Source: CAVQRC01 sp963715045 (GTDB lineage: Bacteria > Planctomycetota > Planctomycetia > Pirellulales > Lacipirellulaceae). Taken from it: a DNA stretch of 64,000 bases. Positions 48,361 through 57,678 of the stretch are shown in pieces (position 1 is the stretch's first letter; each line of letters opens with the position of its first letter). Made by a program: the position numbers and the translations under genes. The stretch is taken from contig CAVQRC010000024.1 of assembly GCA_963715045.1 (NCBI GenBank), forward strand, positions 1 to 64,000. The letters are read 5' to 3'. The notes beneath the pieces were generated by a model. That model worked only from the letters and a program-made list of their open reading frames with translations. It was not told where the DNA came from and ran no database searches.

Positions 48361-48921
48361 TTACTGGTTGGGTCCGCCGTGCACCGGTTCGGTGATGACC
48401 TTCGAATCTGCAACCGCAGTCGGGTTGAGCGTTGCCCTGCCCCAGGCCAGATCGACCGGGAGACGCGAGAAGTCGACGATACACCCGTCGCGGCTGTAGC
48501 AACTCAGGTCGTGAGTTGCTCCCATGAAGATGCAGTCCACCGGACAGGGTTCCACACAGAGCGCACAGAACATGCACTTCGTGTAGTCGATCGTGTACCC
48601 GGTCACCTTGAACCCCTTACTCCCCTCGACGCGTTCCTTACCGATATAAATACAGTCTACCGGACACGCCTTCGCACACTGATCGCAGGCGATGCAAGTG
48701 GTGAGGTCGAAGCGATGAAATCCCCGGTAACGAGAGGCAACCGGCACGGGCAGTTCGGGGTACTCGAAGTGTTCAGTAAACGTCTTTCGCTCTGGACGGT
48801 ACGTGACCAGCCAGGTCCTGAGCGTGACTCCCATGCCGCTCGCAACGGTGTAGATCGCTTCGAATATATTGCCTAACCACGGCAAGTGCGTTTTGTTCCA
48901 GCGAATGAATGAGTTGAGCAT
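48361..48921 (-). CDS. nuoI: NADH-quinone oxidoreductase subunit I
   Basis: 186 residues starting MLNSFIRWNKTHLPW. Two 4Fe-4S ferredoxin motifs occur: CIACDQCAKACPVDCIYI and CMFCALCVEPCPVDCIFM. They carry the N6a/N6b clusters on the electron path to quinone. Its location at the head of the cluster, upstream of nuoA, differs from the usual A-B-C-D-E-F-G-H-I order. 36 bp separate it from nuoA. Confidence 0.94.
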   Translation of the reverse strand: MLNSFIRWNKTHLPWLGNIFEAIYTVASGMGVTLRTWLVTYRPERKTFTEHFEYPELPVPVASRYRGFHRFDLTTCIACDQCAKACPVDCIYIGKERVEGSKGFKVTGYTIDYTKCMFCALCVEPCPVDCIFMGATHDLSCYSRDGCIVDFSRLPVDLAWGRATLNPTAVADSKVITEPVHGGPNQ

Positions 48922-49673
48922 CGGTGCCCTGGGGACAATATGTCGATGGTAGATGGAATGTAGATGTGGATGATTCGGATGGCCCGTAACGTCGACACCC
49001 GTCATGGAGAAGGACCGTGACCCGCTTCCACGGGGGCAACAGGCCAAGCATCACAGTAGCGGATGGTTCGAAATCGAATTATAGGAGACGGTCCTTTGAC
49101 CGCAACGGGATGGATTTGGGGATTCGAGCCGCAGTTGCCTTCTGGCGTCCATCGCGGCAGAACGCTTGGATCGACGCACGAGTTGAACAGCAACCCCTGC
49201 GGTTGCCGCAATTCAAAAGAGCCGCGATCACCTACCAGACCATGCCATCTCGGAACCGCAGGGCGAGCGAATGACTTCCGTCTCAGTCGCCAGGGCAGTC
49301 CCCGCATGGCGGCGACCTCTGCCGCCCTAGTTAAGGCGACCGCAACTCGAGGCGTCTGCTGGATCCCGGATCCGAGTCCAGGCAGACTGTCAATCTGGGC
49401 GGCAACCGAACAGTAAATCTGGATAATCTGAGTCTCTTAGGCAAAGACCTCTGGGAGAGTGACCTCGACGCGACCGCCAACCGCTCCGCGAGGCCAGCGG
49501 CGGCCGTTGGAGGCCTCGATCGCTGATTCTCCGGCAATCTTGGCCAAATCGCCTGAACCCCGTGGCAGCTGCAACTCGCCTGAAGCAAGCGAATGACAGC
49601 AACGATTGTGCCAATTGAGCCATTTGCGCGTTAAAAATTCGCATCAAAAGGGCCAGCCCCCCGGTTTGTTTTC
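48922..49673. other. Intergenic stretch between nuoI and csrA
   Basis: About 750 bp. It must contain the promoter of the nuo cluster on the minus strand. Open frames on both strands are short and lack recognisable domains. Confidence 0.4.
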
Positions 49674-49701
49674 TTGACTATGCCCCAAGAGCACGTAGAG
49701 T
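49674..49701 (+). promoter_or_regulatory. Possible sigma-70-type promoter upstream of csrA
   Basis: TTGACT at 49,674 and TAGAGT at 49,696 separated by 16 bp, about 85 bp before the csrA start. The match is moderate and no other copy was looked for systematically. Confidence 0.35.
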
Positions 49702-49786
49702 GAACTGAAGGCACGTGGATTGCACAGTGCTTTTTGGGGGTCTTTTGTGTTTTGACCCCCCACACACCCACATGAAGGAATCGATC

Positions 49787-50020
49787 ATGTTGGTCCTTTC
49801 CAGGAAGAAGAACGAGAGCATTGTCATCAATGATGACATTACGATCGTGGTTGTAGAAATTCGCGGCGACAAGGTTCGACTGGGTGTGGAAGCTCCCAAG
49901 GAGGTCCCTGTTCACCGCAACGAGGTCTACGAAGCGATCCGTCGAAGTCAGGAAGCCGCCAAGCAGGAGCAATCGGGGCAGCCTAACGAGGCTGATGCAC
50001 CCAGCACGGCCGACTCTTAG
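49787..50020 (+). CDS. csrA: Carbon storage regulator CsrA
   Basis: 77 residues. It begins with the invariant MLVLSRKKNESIVI and holds the beta-strand block VEIRGDKVRLGVEAPKEVPVHRNEVYEAI that binds GGA motifs in mRNA leaders. The last 20 residues are a Gln/Ala/Ser-rich tail. An AAGGAA site precedes ATG 49,787. An in-frame ATG lies 15 bp upstream but would add MKESI, which is not family-like. CsrA is a post-transcriptional regulator of carbon metabolism and motility. Confidence 0.93.
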   Translation: MLVLSRKKNESIVINDDITIVVVEIRGDKVRLGVEAPKEVPVHRNEVYEAIRRSQEAAKQEQSGQPNEADAPSTADS

Positions 50021-50305
50021 TCAGTCAGTCGAGGGCTCCCCACTTCTCTCTTTGCGGCGACTCCGGATGGATACGTGTCGTCGTTTCTGATTTGGTCTTG
50101 TTCTCAGATCGACCACTCGGGTTCACGGTCTCGATTGTCAGGCCTTGACGCCCTTGCCCGTCACTCCGTATATACCTATAACGCCCTGCGGAACTGGTGA
50201 TTTGCTCTCGGCGACTGCGCCGAGCAGCGAGCGCCTCCTTTCGCAACGGAGTGTGTCGCCGCGTGCAGGCCTGACAAATCGGTCGGCCAAGCAGCCACTC
50301 CCACA
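50021..50305. other. Intergenic stretch between csrA and tRNA-Glu
   Basis: No gene recognised. Only shadow frames are present. Confidence 0.4.
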
Positions 50306-50378
50306 GGCCCCATCGTCTAGCGGTCTAGGACTCCGGCCTTTCACGCCGGCAACACGGGTTCGAGTCCCGTTGGGGTCA
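50306..50378 (+). tRNA. tRNA-Glu (anticodon TTC)
   Basis: A 73-nt cloverleaf. Acceptor stem GGCCCCA/TGGGGTC, D-arm TCGTCTAGCGGTCTAGGA, anticodon stem CCGGC/GCCGG with loop CTTTCAC, T-arm ACGGGTTCGAGTCCCGT. CCA is not encoded. It sits 131 bp upstream of the ferrochelatase start. Confidence 0.93.
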
Positions 50379-50509
50379 CTTTCTGAAATCGGGGCGTCTC
50401 GACGAACGCCCCCGACTGGGCTGCAGCAAATTCTCTGGGGCTTTAGCACACTCGCTGGGTCTCAGCAGACACTCTGGGCCTCGGCAATCGCTCTCGATCG
50501 AGTACTCTC

Positions 50510-51538
50510 TTGGCCAGCACGTACGATTCTTTCTTGCTCGTTTCATTCGGCGGTCCCGAGGGGCCCGCGGACGTGCTTCCGTTCTTGCGGAATGTCCTCC
50601 GGGGAAAGAACGTCCCCGAAGCGCGACTTCTCGAAGTGGCTGAACACTACGATCACTTCGGCGGCGTGAGCCCGATCAACGGGCAAAACCGCGAGCTTCT
50701 TGCGGCCCTGGGCGATGAGTTCGCCGACAGCGGGCTGAATCTTCCCATCTATTGGGGCAACCGCAACTGGGATCCGCTCCTGACCGACACGATCGCGCAA
50801 ATGGCTGCCGACGGTCGACAGCGAGCGATCGCCTTCTTCACCAGTGCCTACAGTTGCTATTCCGGATGCCGCCAGTACCGCGAGAATATCGCCGCGGCGT
50901 GTTCGTCGGTGGGACCGACCGCCCCCCAGATCGATAAACTCCGGATGTTCTACAATCACCCCGGGTTCATTGAGCCCATGGTCGATTCCGCACGCGGTGC
51001 GTTCGCCCGATTATCGGAGACGGCAAGGGGAGCGGCAGAGTTGATTTTCACCGCCCACAGCATCCCGCTCGCCATGGCAGACGGCTGCAATTACCAGCGG
51101 CAACTCAACGAAACGGCCCGCCTGATTGCCGATCGCCTCGAGCCTGCGTGCTGGCAGTTGGTATACCAGAGTCGCAGCGGCCCCCCGCAACAGCCATGGC
51201 TCGAGCCGGACATTTGCGACTACATCCAGAAACGGCACGCGGAAGGTCTTCGCGCCGCGATCATCCTCCCGATCGGTTTTGTTTCCGATCATATGGAAGT
51301 TCTCTACGACCTTGATACGGAAGCACGTCAGCTGTGCGACGAGCTTTCCATCGAGATGGTCCGCGCCAACACCGTCGGTACGGATTCACGATTCATTCGG
51401 ATGATTCGGTTGCTTGTCGAAGAGCGGATGACTGACGAACCGGAGCGGTTGGCTCTGGGAAGCGACGGGCCAAGTCACGACGTCTGCCCCGAGGATTGCT
51501 GCCTCTACACCCCCACAAGACCGGCGGTGAGTCGCTGA
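50510..51538 (+). CDS. hemH: Ferrochelatase
   Basis: 342 residues. The enzyme inserts iron into a porphyrin at the end of haem synthesis. Family motifs are LLVSFGGPEGPADVLPFLRN, HYDHFGGVSPINGQNREL, the strand IFTAHSIPLAMADGC (metal-site His), QSRSGPPQQPWLEPDI and PIGFVSDHMEVLYDLDTEA. The C terminus has a Cys cluster (CPEDCCLY). Whether it uses coproporphyrin or protoporphyrin cannot be told. The start is a TTG at 50,510 because no ATG lies before the conserved region. Confidence 0.9.
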   Translation: MASTYDSFLLVSFGGPEGPADVLPFLRNVLRGKNVPEARLLEVAEHYDHFGGVSPINGQNRELLAALGDEFADSGLNLPIYWGNRNWDPLLTDTIAQMAADGRQRAIAFFTSAYSCYSGCRQYRENIAAACSSVGPTAPQIDKLRMFYNHPGFIEPMVDSARGAFARLSETARGAAELIFTAHSIPLAMADGCNYQRQLNETARLIADRLEPACWQLVYQSRSGPPQQPWLEPDICDYIQKRHAEGLRAAIILPIGFVSDHMEVLYDLDTEARQLCDELSIEMVRANTVGTDSRFIRMIRLLVEERMTDEPERLALGSDGPSHDVCPEDCCLYTPTRPAVSR

Positions 51539-51548
51539 ACCAAGGGAT

Positions 51549-51944
51549 TCACTCGGCTGCGTCGAGGAACACGGCCCCCGAGCGATACCAGTTCCTTCCA
51601 TAAGGCCGGCAGTAAATGATCTCGGCCCGCAGCCGCGTCGGGTTATCTGAATCGTCAAACAGCGTGATTTCAACCGGCTCGGTCGGGATCAGTTGCTGAT
51701 GGACGAACCCGATTCCGCTGACGGAGATGTCGGTGGCGAATCCCGTGCCAAGCAGTTCCTGACTGCCGGCAGATCGGACTTCTACCGGTCCCGCGTAACG
51801 ATCGCGGAAGTGGCGACGCCGCTCCTGGGTGCCGCCGGATCGAGAGTCGTATTGCCGGGACAGTAATGTCTCGACAGCGCTGGTTACCGCCCGCTCCAAC
51901 GGCGTTGCCTGGACGGCTGTGGCGGCGGGTTGAGCGTCTCCCAT
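51549..51944 (-). CDS. PilZ-domain protein
   Basis: 131 residues. The region RRRHFRDRYAGPVEV corresponds to the RxxxR segment of PilZ and ATDISVSGIGFVHQQ to the D/NxSxxG motif, together forming a cyclic di-GMP binding site. A strand-rich remainder follows (PVEITLFDDSDNPTRLRAEI). The ATG at 51,944 has an AGGGG site. It is converged upon by the ferrochelatase gene, whose stop lies 11 bp away. Confidence 0.75.
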   Translation of the reverse strand: MGDAQPAATAVQATPLERAVTSAVETLLSRQYDSRSGGTQERRRHFRDRYAGPVEVRSAGSQELLGTGFATDISVSGIGFVHQQLIPTEPVEITLFDDSDNPTRLRAEIIYCRPYGRNWYRSGAVFLDAAE

Positions 51945-52538
51945 GGTGGCTGCCCCTTCCAACAACGTGACGTGATTCGCTGGAAAAACGTAGCTCGCCT
52001 GCCAGCATCTTTCACTGGTGGAAACCCGCAATCCACTGGTGAAAATGGGATGCTTCGGCAATCAGCGACGGCCTGAGAAGGTGCCAGGCACATGCCACCT
52101 GCGGTCTTCCGCAAACGCCTCACTCAACTCTTGTTGGCCCCTGATGGCTCACCTATCGTGACAGGCCCGCTCCTTGCGGCGCGGCCGGCTAGAAATCTTC
52201 TTCTCAGACATCACATCCACCGCGCCGCGCCGCAATTTTTCTTTCGGGCTGCAACTTAGAACCCATCCAACTCTCGGTGCGGGATCCCTTTCGGTTGTAA
52301 GATCGAGGGGCTTCTCGCGACCAAGTCGATGAGAACAATTCGGAGCCGATTCCAGAACCGGCTTCAGCTGCCAAATTCCCCGGCCGTGGGACACGTTCAC
52401 TGAAGTCTTGGATAGGTTCTCGGTAACAATCGACTGCCGCAGCTCGATCGATGTGACCAGACCGGCGTTGAGCCTGTCGACGAACTCTCGAGCTGCAGAA
52501 CTCCACTGGCTACGGCAACTGTTCGAAAAGGACGCCCC
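51945..52538. other. Intergenic stretch, nothing recognised
   Basis: About 590 bp of divergent upstream DNA between the PilZ gene and the Spondin_N gene. Open frames here have no domain and no ribosome-binding site. Confidence 0.4.
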
Positions 52539-53473
52539 ATGCTCAGAATCTGGCTATCGCTTACCGTGTTTGCATCGTTCACGATCTCTCTTCGTGGCGA
52601 AACGATTGCGACGTACGAGTTGAAGTTCACCAAGTTGTGGACACCCGAGTCACATCCCACCGATTTCCCAAGTAACCCCCACTTTTCAGGAATGATCGGG
52701 GCCACCCACACGCCCGAAGTAAGTTTCTGGGAGCTGGGCGGCCTTGCCTCGCAGGGGGTAGAAAACGTGGCCGAGGCGGGCAGCAAAACGGCCATGCAAA
52801 ATGAGGTGACCGCGGCGATTGCCGACGGGACGGCCGGGTCGTTGCTGAACTATTTCGGCATCAGCGGATCGCTCGTCACGCGTATCGAAACGTTTGAGAT
52901 CCGCGAGTCGTTTCCGCTTGTGACGATCATTTCGATGCTGGCCCCCAGCCCGGATTGGTTCGTGGGCATCTCGGGGGTCGACCTGCACGAGTCGGACTGG
53001 ACGCCATCGGCCCACTTCGATCTGTTTCCCTACGATGCAGGCACGGACAGCGGCAGCACGTTCACGTCCCCCAATCAGGCCACGGTCCCTCCCGAGCCGA
53101 TCCATTTGCTCGAGACCTATCCGTTCGCCGGCACCGGGCCGGTCGCCACGTTCCGCCTGCGGTTGCTGGGTGTGGAGGAATATGTCCTCCGCCCCACCTC
53201 CGACGGTGGATGCCGATTTCAACGGCGACGGCATGGTGGACGGCGACGACTTTATCATCTGGCAGACTAATTTCCCTTTGCCACTGGCGGCGACCAGATC
53301 GACGGGCGATGCCGACGGAGACGGCGATGTCGACGGCGGCGACTTTCTCGGCTGGCAGGCACAATTCGGCACGTCGGCCGCCGGTTCGGGCGCGACCGTA
53401 CCCGAACCGCACGCCGCGTGGTTGTTCAGGAGTGTGCCTGCTGTGCGCCCGATTGTCGCGAGGACGGGACTAA
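52539..53473 (+). CDS. Spondin_N domain protein with dockerin-like segment and PEP-CTERM anchor (frameshifted)
   Basis: Signal peptide, then a Spondin_N domain over about residues 24-215: YELKFTKLWTPESHPTDFPS, HFSGMIGATHTPEVSFWELG, GLASQGVENVAEAGS, ISMLAPSPDWFVGISGVDLHES and YDAGTDSGSTFTSPNQATVP. These fit the family, which in animals binds matrix components. The frame changes near 53,195 into a dockerin-like stretch (DADFNGDGMVDGDDFIIWQ, then DADGDGDVDGGDFLGWQ) and again near 53,425 after VPEPHAAWL. The gene then ends at 53,473 with CARLSRGRD. It is an exosortase substrate and is convergent with the SBBP gene. Confidence 0.75.
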
Positions 53474-53566
53474 GCCCGGCATTGGGAGCCGGGGAGGGAT
53501 GCATCCGAATGCCGAGCTTGTTTGCACCCAAGACCCCGCCCGCATTTCGAGCGTGACGCGGGGCGT

Positions 53567-55210
53567 TCAGGACCAAGCGGCGATTACCCGCACGCACTCC
53601 AAAACAGGTCGTCGACGTGCCAGGCACGCAGCGAATGCGACTAGTAGACCCAGCGTGACGCCGCTCGCTTCGGGGACGGATGTCGACGGAGCGACCGCCC
53701 CGCTTCCCAAAGATTGGTATTCGCTTTGCCAGATGAGAAAGTCGTCACCGTCAGTGTCGCCGTCACGATCGGCGTCGCCGGCGGCATCCGTCACAAAGGC
53801 TGCTTGCCAGCGGAGGAAATCAGCGCCGTCGACGTCGCCGTCCCCGTCGAAGTCGGCACGCAGATCGTTCAGGTCGCTGCTGAATCTCGCTACGAACGCG
53901 TCCGAGAGACCCGCATTGAGCCCCTCCAGATTGCCCGCCGTGGAGCCCGACATATAGACACTCCCCATCCCGTCTGCCGAGATGCCGTTGCCATAATCCG
54001 ACCCGCTGGAGCCGAACTGCCGTGTCCACTTGAGCGATCCCCCGGCATCGTACTTACTGAGAAACGCGTCGGCACCACCCGCATTGGTTCCTTCCAGGCT
54101 GCCTCGCGTGTACCCCGCGATGTAGACGTTTCCGATCCCATCCGCCGCGACACCATACGCTTTGTCCGCACCATCGGTACCTAGCTGCCGCGTCCACTCG
54201 AGCGTACCATTCGCGGCGTACTTGCTGAGAAACGCGTCTGTGTTTCCGGCATTCGTTCCTTCCAGGCTGCCGTAGGTGAAACCGGAGATGTAGGCATTTC
54301 CCAGTCCGTCCGCAGAGACGCCAAGGCCATAGGTATTGCCATCACCGCCGGTCCCGAGCTGTTGTGTCCACTGCAACCCGCCGCTGGCATCGTACTTACT
54401 GATAAACGCAGACTCGTACTGGCCATTGGGGTCGATCGGAATCCCACCCAGGTTGCCGCTGGTGACGCCCGCGATGTAGACATTCCCTATTCCGTCTACC
54501 GACACGCCATTGCTCTCGTCCGACGATCTGCTGCCCAATTGGCGCGTCCACTCGAGTGTGCCGGTCGTGTCATACTTGCGAAGATACGCGTCGTACGTAC
54601 CACCGGCGTGCGGACCCTCCAGGCTGCCTTCAGTTGCCCCCGAGATGAAGACATTCCCGATCGCATCCGCCGCGACACCCTGGGCGTAATCATGACCGCT
54701 GGTGCCGAAGTTCCGGTTCCAGACGGGCATCCCGCTCGCGTCGTACTTGCGGAGAAACACATCCGTGTCATTGTTGGCGTCATAGGTGTTCCCCGCGATG
54801 TAGATTCCGCCCAGTCCATCCGACGACACTCCGGAGCTCTCTTCCCGGACACTGGAATCAAGCTGCGTGGTCCACGCCCGCATACCACTGGCGTCGTACT
54901 TACTGATAAATGCAGCGCGGCCGCCCGCGTTGGGCCCACCCAAACTACCGTCGGTGTAACCCGACAGGTAGACATTCCCCAATGCATCCGCCGAGATGCT
55001 GGTGCTGTTGTCGATTTCACTGGTGCCCAACTGCCGCATCCACTCAACCGTCTGACTGCGAGCATCAGGGAGGCGGTACATCCAGAGCAATCCAAATGCA
55101 ACGCAGCAACCGATCGGTAGGCGACTACGACGAAAGCCCCCCGACCGTGATTCCTGGTGCTTCGAGAGCGAGGGGGGGTCGCCGACATCCGCGAGGTGGT
55201 TCGTATTCAT
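53567..55210 (-). CDS. SBBP-repeat beta-propeller protein with dockerin-like segment and PEP-CTERM anchor
   Basis: 547 residues, uninterrupted. After an N-terminal hydrophobic helix (GCCVAFGLLWMY) come seven or eight SBBP units of about 55 residues, each with text like DGLGNVYIAGYTxGSLEGTNAGGxDAFLSKYDASG and WTRQLG. A dockerin-like segment (RADFDGDGDVDGADFLRWQ and DADRDGDTDGDDFLIWQ) follows, then VPEASGVTLGLLVAFAACLARRR, the sorting helix and basic tail. The Pro in VPEA differs from VPEP in its last residue. It is a large secreted surface propeller, probably binding polysaccharides or proteins. It is the best-preserved member of its group here. Confidence 0.82.
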   Translation of the reverse strand: MNTNHLADVGDPPSLSKHQESRSGGFRRSRLPIGCCVAFGLLWMYRLPDARSQTVEWMRQLGTSEIDNSTSISADALGNVYLSGYTDGSLGGPNAGGRAAFISKYDASGMRAWTTQLDSSVREESSGVSSDGLGGIYIAGNTYDANNDTDVFLRKYDASGMPVWNRNFGTSGHDYAQGVAADAIGNVFISGATEGSLEGPHAGGTYDAYLRKYDTTGTLEWTRQLGSRSSDESNGVSVDGIGNVYIAGVTSGNLGGIPIDPNGQYESAFISKYDASGGLQWTQQLGTGGDGNTYGLGVSADGLGNAYISGFTYGSLEGTNAGNTDAFLSKYAANGTLEWTRQLGTDGADKAYGVAADGIGNVYIAGYTRGSLEGTNAGGADAFLSKYDAGGSLKWTRQFGSSGSDYGNGISADGMGSVYMSGSTAGNLEGLNAGLSDAFVARFSSDLNDLRADFDGDGDVDGADFLRWQAAFVTDAAGDADRDGDTDGDDFLIWQSEYQSLGSGAVAPSTSVPEASGVTLGLLVAFAACLARRRPVLECVRVIAAWS

Positions 55211-55776
55211 CTACTTCTTGATGACCGTTTCCGGGGGTGTTTTTGTGAATTGCTGATAGCTTGTTGCGGGCACAACGAACTCGCGTCAATGAGGCGTCTG
55301 CCGCGCCGTTCACCGCGAATCCTGATCGTTCATAAGAGTGCTGGGCCTGCTCGACGCCGACGAGCCGCACGTCGGCGTCGGAGACCAGGGCCGTCGGCTG
55401 GAGGGAGGCGCTGTCGGACTCGCGGGCCATCCTCTTGGCGGCCAGCTGCCGCAGTTCTTCATAGAAAAGCGGGAGAAGATCTTCGGCAGTTGACGGGTCG
55501 CCCGACTCGATATCGCGACAAGATTTGGATTACGTCGGACGTCAAGGCACTGAGTATACGCTTGCGACTCGGCCATCACATGCACCAATTTCGGCCGGAC
55601 GGAACTTCTCGCAACTGGGAGAACAAATTGCCGCAAAGAAACGGCGAAGTGGATCAGCCGTATCGGGCGGCCGACTGCCAGTGTGGGCGCGCCAGCTAAT
55701 GACCGCCCAGGTCGGAACCGGTGAAACCGCCTTGGTACGCTCTGAGAAAAGCCGATCCTTGCGAACTTCCAAGATG
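55211..55776. other. Start of the accessory region, no recognised gene
   Basis: Short overlapping frames only. This DNA separates the SBBP gene from the tRNA-end fragment and marks where coding density drops. Confidence 0.4.
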
Positions 55777-55974
55777 GGGATGACAGGACTCGAACGATCC
55801 CCCAAAACACCGGGAAAACCGGGTTTACCAATCAAGGCGGCGCAGAATCCGGCGCACTCGCTGCAACGCTCGGCCTCCAACAGGTAATCACCGCCTGGCA
55901 CACCCTCACTGACGACCAGCGGCAGCAGATCCTGAGCATCGTCTCCCAGACCACCCCCCACCCGACCCCATAGG
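55777..55974 (+). pseudogene. tRNA 3'-end fragment joined to a planctomycete repeat-type coding tail
   Basis: The first 22 bp (tggggatgacaggactcgaa) match the complement of a tRNA 3' part with T-loop and acceptor end, but the matching 5' half is not there. The following frame reads NQGGAESGALAATLGLQQVI and TAWHTLTDDQRQQILSIVSQ, ending in a TAG at 55,971. This kind of tail accompanies integrase-linked repeated genes in planctomycetes. It is a possible att site remnant. Moderate to low certainty. Confidence 0.4.
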
Positions 55975-55997
55975 CCCGCCAGCCTGTGGGGTTGTTT
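55966..55997 (+). terminator. Rho-independent terminator
   Basis: A 10-bp stem CCCCATAGGC/GCCTGTGGGG (one G-T pair) with a 6-nt loop, followed by TTGTTT. It ends the tail-coding fragment just upstream. Confidence 0.7.
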
Positions 55998-56019
55998 CAT
56001 TGACGGACCAACAACGATC

Positions 56020-56105
56020 ACCGTCTACACAACTACACAACCTCCGATTCTCCGACGTTTTCCATGGTTTCGTAGACAGGCGTGGGAACCGGAGGGCAGC
56101 AACAC
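56020..56105 (+). repeat. Dispersed GTCTAC...GTAGAC element, copy A
   Basis: Contains CGTCTACACAACTACACAAC and, 30 bp on, TTTCGTAGACAGGCGT. The related copies are at about 59,105 and 61,985. Downstream of it, copy A and copy B also share the GC-rich text ending GGGGATTTGTCCCG. Confidence 0.6.
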
Positions 56106-56336
56106 GCTAGATCACCACCCCCGCCGGGGCCCCTCCAGCGCCGGGGGATTTGTCCCGCTCCCCCCACCCCCGTCTGCCTTGCGGGTTCCAATTATCCCCA
56201 CCCCTCCACCAGCAACGAATTCCAGCCGAAAGCTTCTTTGGCCAGCCGTGTGGCGGCCAACTCACAGCTCGCAGTGCGGGCATCAACCAGGCGGACAAAG
56301 CAGAGCAAAGGGTCCGCCGACAGCATGGAGGCAATC
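56106..56336. other. Leader region of the 157-residue gene
   Basis: GC-rich text shared with the region at 59,170-59,260 (GGGGATTTGTCCCG in both). No gene recognised. Confidence 0.4.
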
Positions 56337-56810
56337 ATGCTCGAGCAACAATCCGTACTTCCTGAGGGTTCTCTGTGCGATGAGCAACCGCAGCTCCTGG
56401 ACGGTGGTCAGGGCCCAACGGGGGCTCACCCTCAGAGCAAGCCCAGAAAGTCAAAAGCCGACACCCATGGTCCCATGGACCAATTCAGGGACCGTTACCA
56501 GGTCGTGGTTGAGGAAGGCGGCGTGCTTGGCGACCCCTGGATGGAGATCATTCCTGGCAGCAGAGGTCACATCTACGTGCACTCGCTGACCCCACCGAAG
56601 CTGGGCGTTTCTCTGGATCGCAAGATGGGAGCCTCCCGCAAGCAACTGGCCCAGCTTGCCGCGGCTGGAATCGTAGAGATCACGCAAGACGGAGATGACG
56701 GTGCCAACGCGATCTTCAGCATCGAGCACAGCGAGTTGATCTTCGGCCTGGTGGGCGCGGAAGAGGAGACGAAACAAATCGTCGCCTCACCAGTTGCAGA
56801 AGCTGGCTGA
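56337..56810 (+). CDS. Conserved planctomycete hypothetical protein
   Basis: 157 residues. The first 45 are low-complexity. The rest has DQFRDRYQVVVEEGGVLGDPWM, then IIPGSRGHIYVHSLTPPKLGV, then LDRKMGASRKQLAQLAAAGI and QDGDDGANAIFSIEHSELIF, a pattern (short strand, RGHIY turn, two helices, strand) that I know from small planctomycete proteins of unknown role. The ATG at 56,337 has GGAGG upstream. Function is unknown. It lies in the repeat-rich region, upstream of the intI pseudogene. Confidence 0.65.
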   Translation: MLEQQSVLPEGSLCDEQPQLLDGGQGPTGAHPQSKPRKSKADTHGPMDQFRDRYQVVVEEGGVLGDPWMEIIPGSRGHIYVHSLTPPKLGVSLDRKMGASRKQLAQLAAAGIVEITQDGDDGANAIFSIEHSELIFGLVGAEEETKQIVASPVAEAG

Positions 56811-56845
56811 GGCGGGCCGGCAGCACCGGTTTCGTTCGAAGCCAC

Positions 56846-56940
56846 GGTGACATACGGCCCGTCCAGAGCTCTCAAATCGCTTCCGGCCTGTCCAAGGGGT
56901 CCCAGGGCCATGGGAGCTCTCCGACGCAAAAAAGAGGCCT
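56846..56940 (+). repeat. Dispersed ~95-bp GC-rich element, copy E1
   Basis: Begins GGCCCGTCCAGAGC and continues through an AATCGCTTCC block. Related copies are at about 58,732-58,825 and 61,755-61,850, all in the same orientation. Confidence 0.55.
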
Positions 56941-57059
56941 CCTGTTGACCGCTTACGACCGGGCCAGTGAAGGAGCCACCTGGGACTGGCTGGCACTCGG
57001 GCCAGGGAACAAACAACACAACGACTGAAGCGATGGTGAAGAAGGGGCGAAGAGGCTGC

Positions 57060-57678
57060 TGAGTCCTACTCTCCAGGCCCTCTGGCTTGGAGAACTCGTG
57101 AGAGTGTTGGCACCACTGGGTTGCCTGCCGATGTCTGCGACGCGTGCAGCTCGGTCCTCCAAGCGATCTGTCGCTCGACTATCGAAAGCAACGACTCGGC
57201 AAGCGGGACCGCACGATCCTCATCTCCCCTTGCCTGCCGCCACTGCCATACACCATCGAAACCATCAGCCGGTGGGTTCCGTGAGCGCCTTGCATCGCCT
57301 CAAGGAGCTGAGACACTTCGCTTCGGGAAAGCACCGTTGGAAGCCGCTTCGGACAAGTTGCTCTGACCGCGTCGAGCGATGGTAAATCGCTCTTCAGCAA
57401 GTTCTTGTAAAGAAACAGCAGAGCGCTTGGGTGTGGGTGCTCGCAGACACGTTTTGCTGCACCGCAAGATGGGTCAGGAACCGTTCAATCTCCGGCCCGC
57501 CCATGTCATGCGGATGCCGCTTGTCGTGAAACAAGATGTAGCGGCGAGACCAGTGGATATAAGTCTGCTCAGTCCGTTAAGCGTAGTGCTTCGCACGAAG
57601 GGCGTCCCGCAGGGAGTCCAGCAGACCTGGCCGTTGCGGAATAATTGCCCCGCGATCGGGAACGCGGTAAATTGCCAT
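57060..57678 (-). pseudogene. intI: Integron integrase IntI, degenerate
   Basis: The minus-strand text reads LLDSLRDALRAKHYA, a TAA stop, RTEQTYIHWSRRYILFH, DKRHPHDMGGPEIERFLTHL, VSASTHTQAL, then after a frame change near 57,420 LFLYKNLLKSDLPSLDAV, PKRLPTVLSRSEVSQLLEAM and GTHRLMVSMVYGSG. These are the conserved steps of integron integrases in order. At about 57,240 the text jumps past the region carrying the first catalytic Arg and resumes with RGDEDRAVPLAESLLSIVERQ, so a piece of about 30 codons is missing. The C-terminal catalytic part is not recognisable. The loss of the Arg box shows real decay, not just sequencing error. The probable start is ATG 57,678. Confidence 0.85.

Noticed and set aside
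55525..55887. Plus-strand frame containing MTGLERSPKTPGKPGL as a gene
   Set aside because: The MTGLE text is the translation of a tRNA 3' part. Only the later tail looks like coding text.
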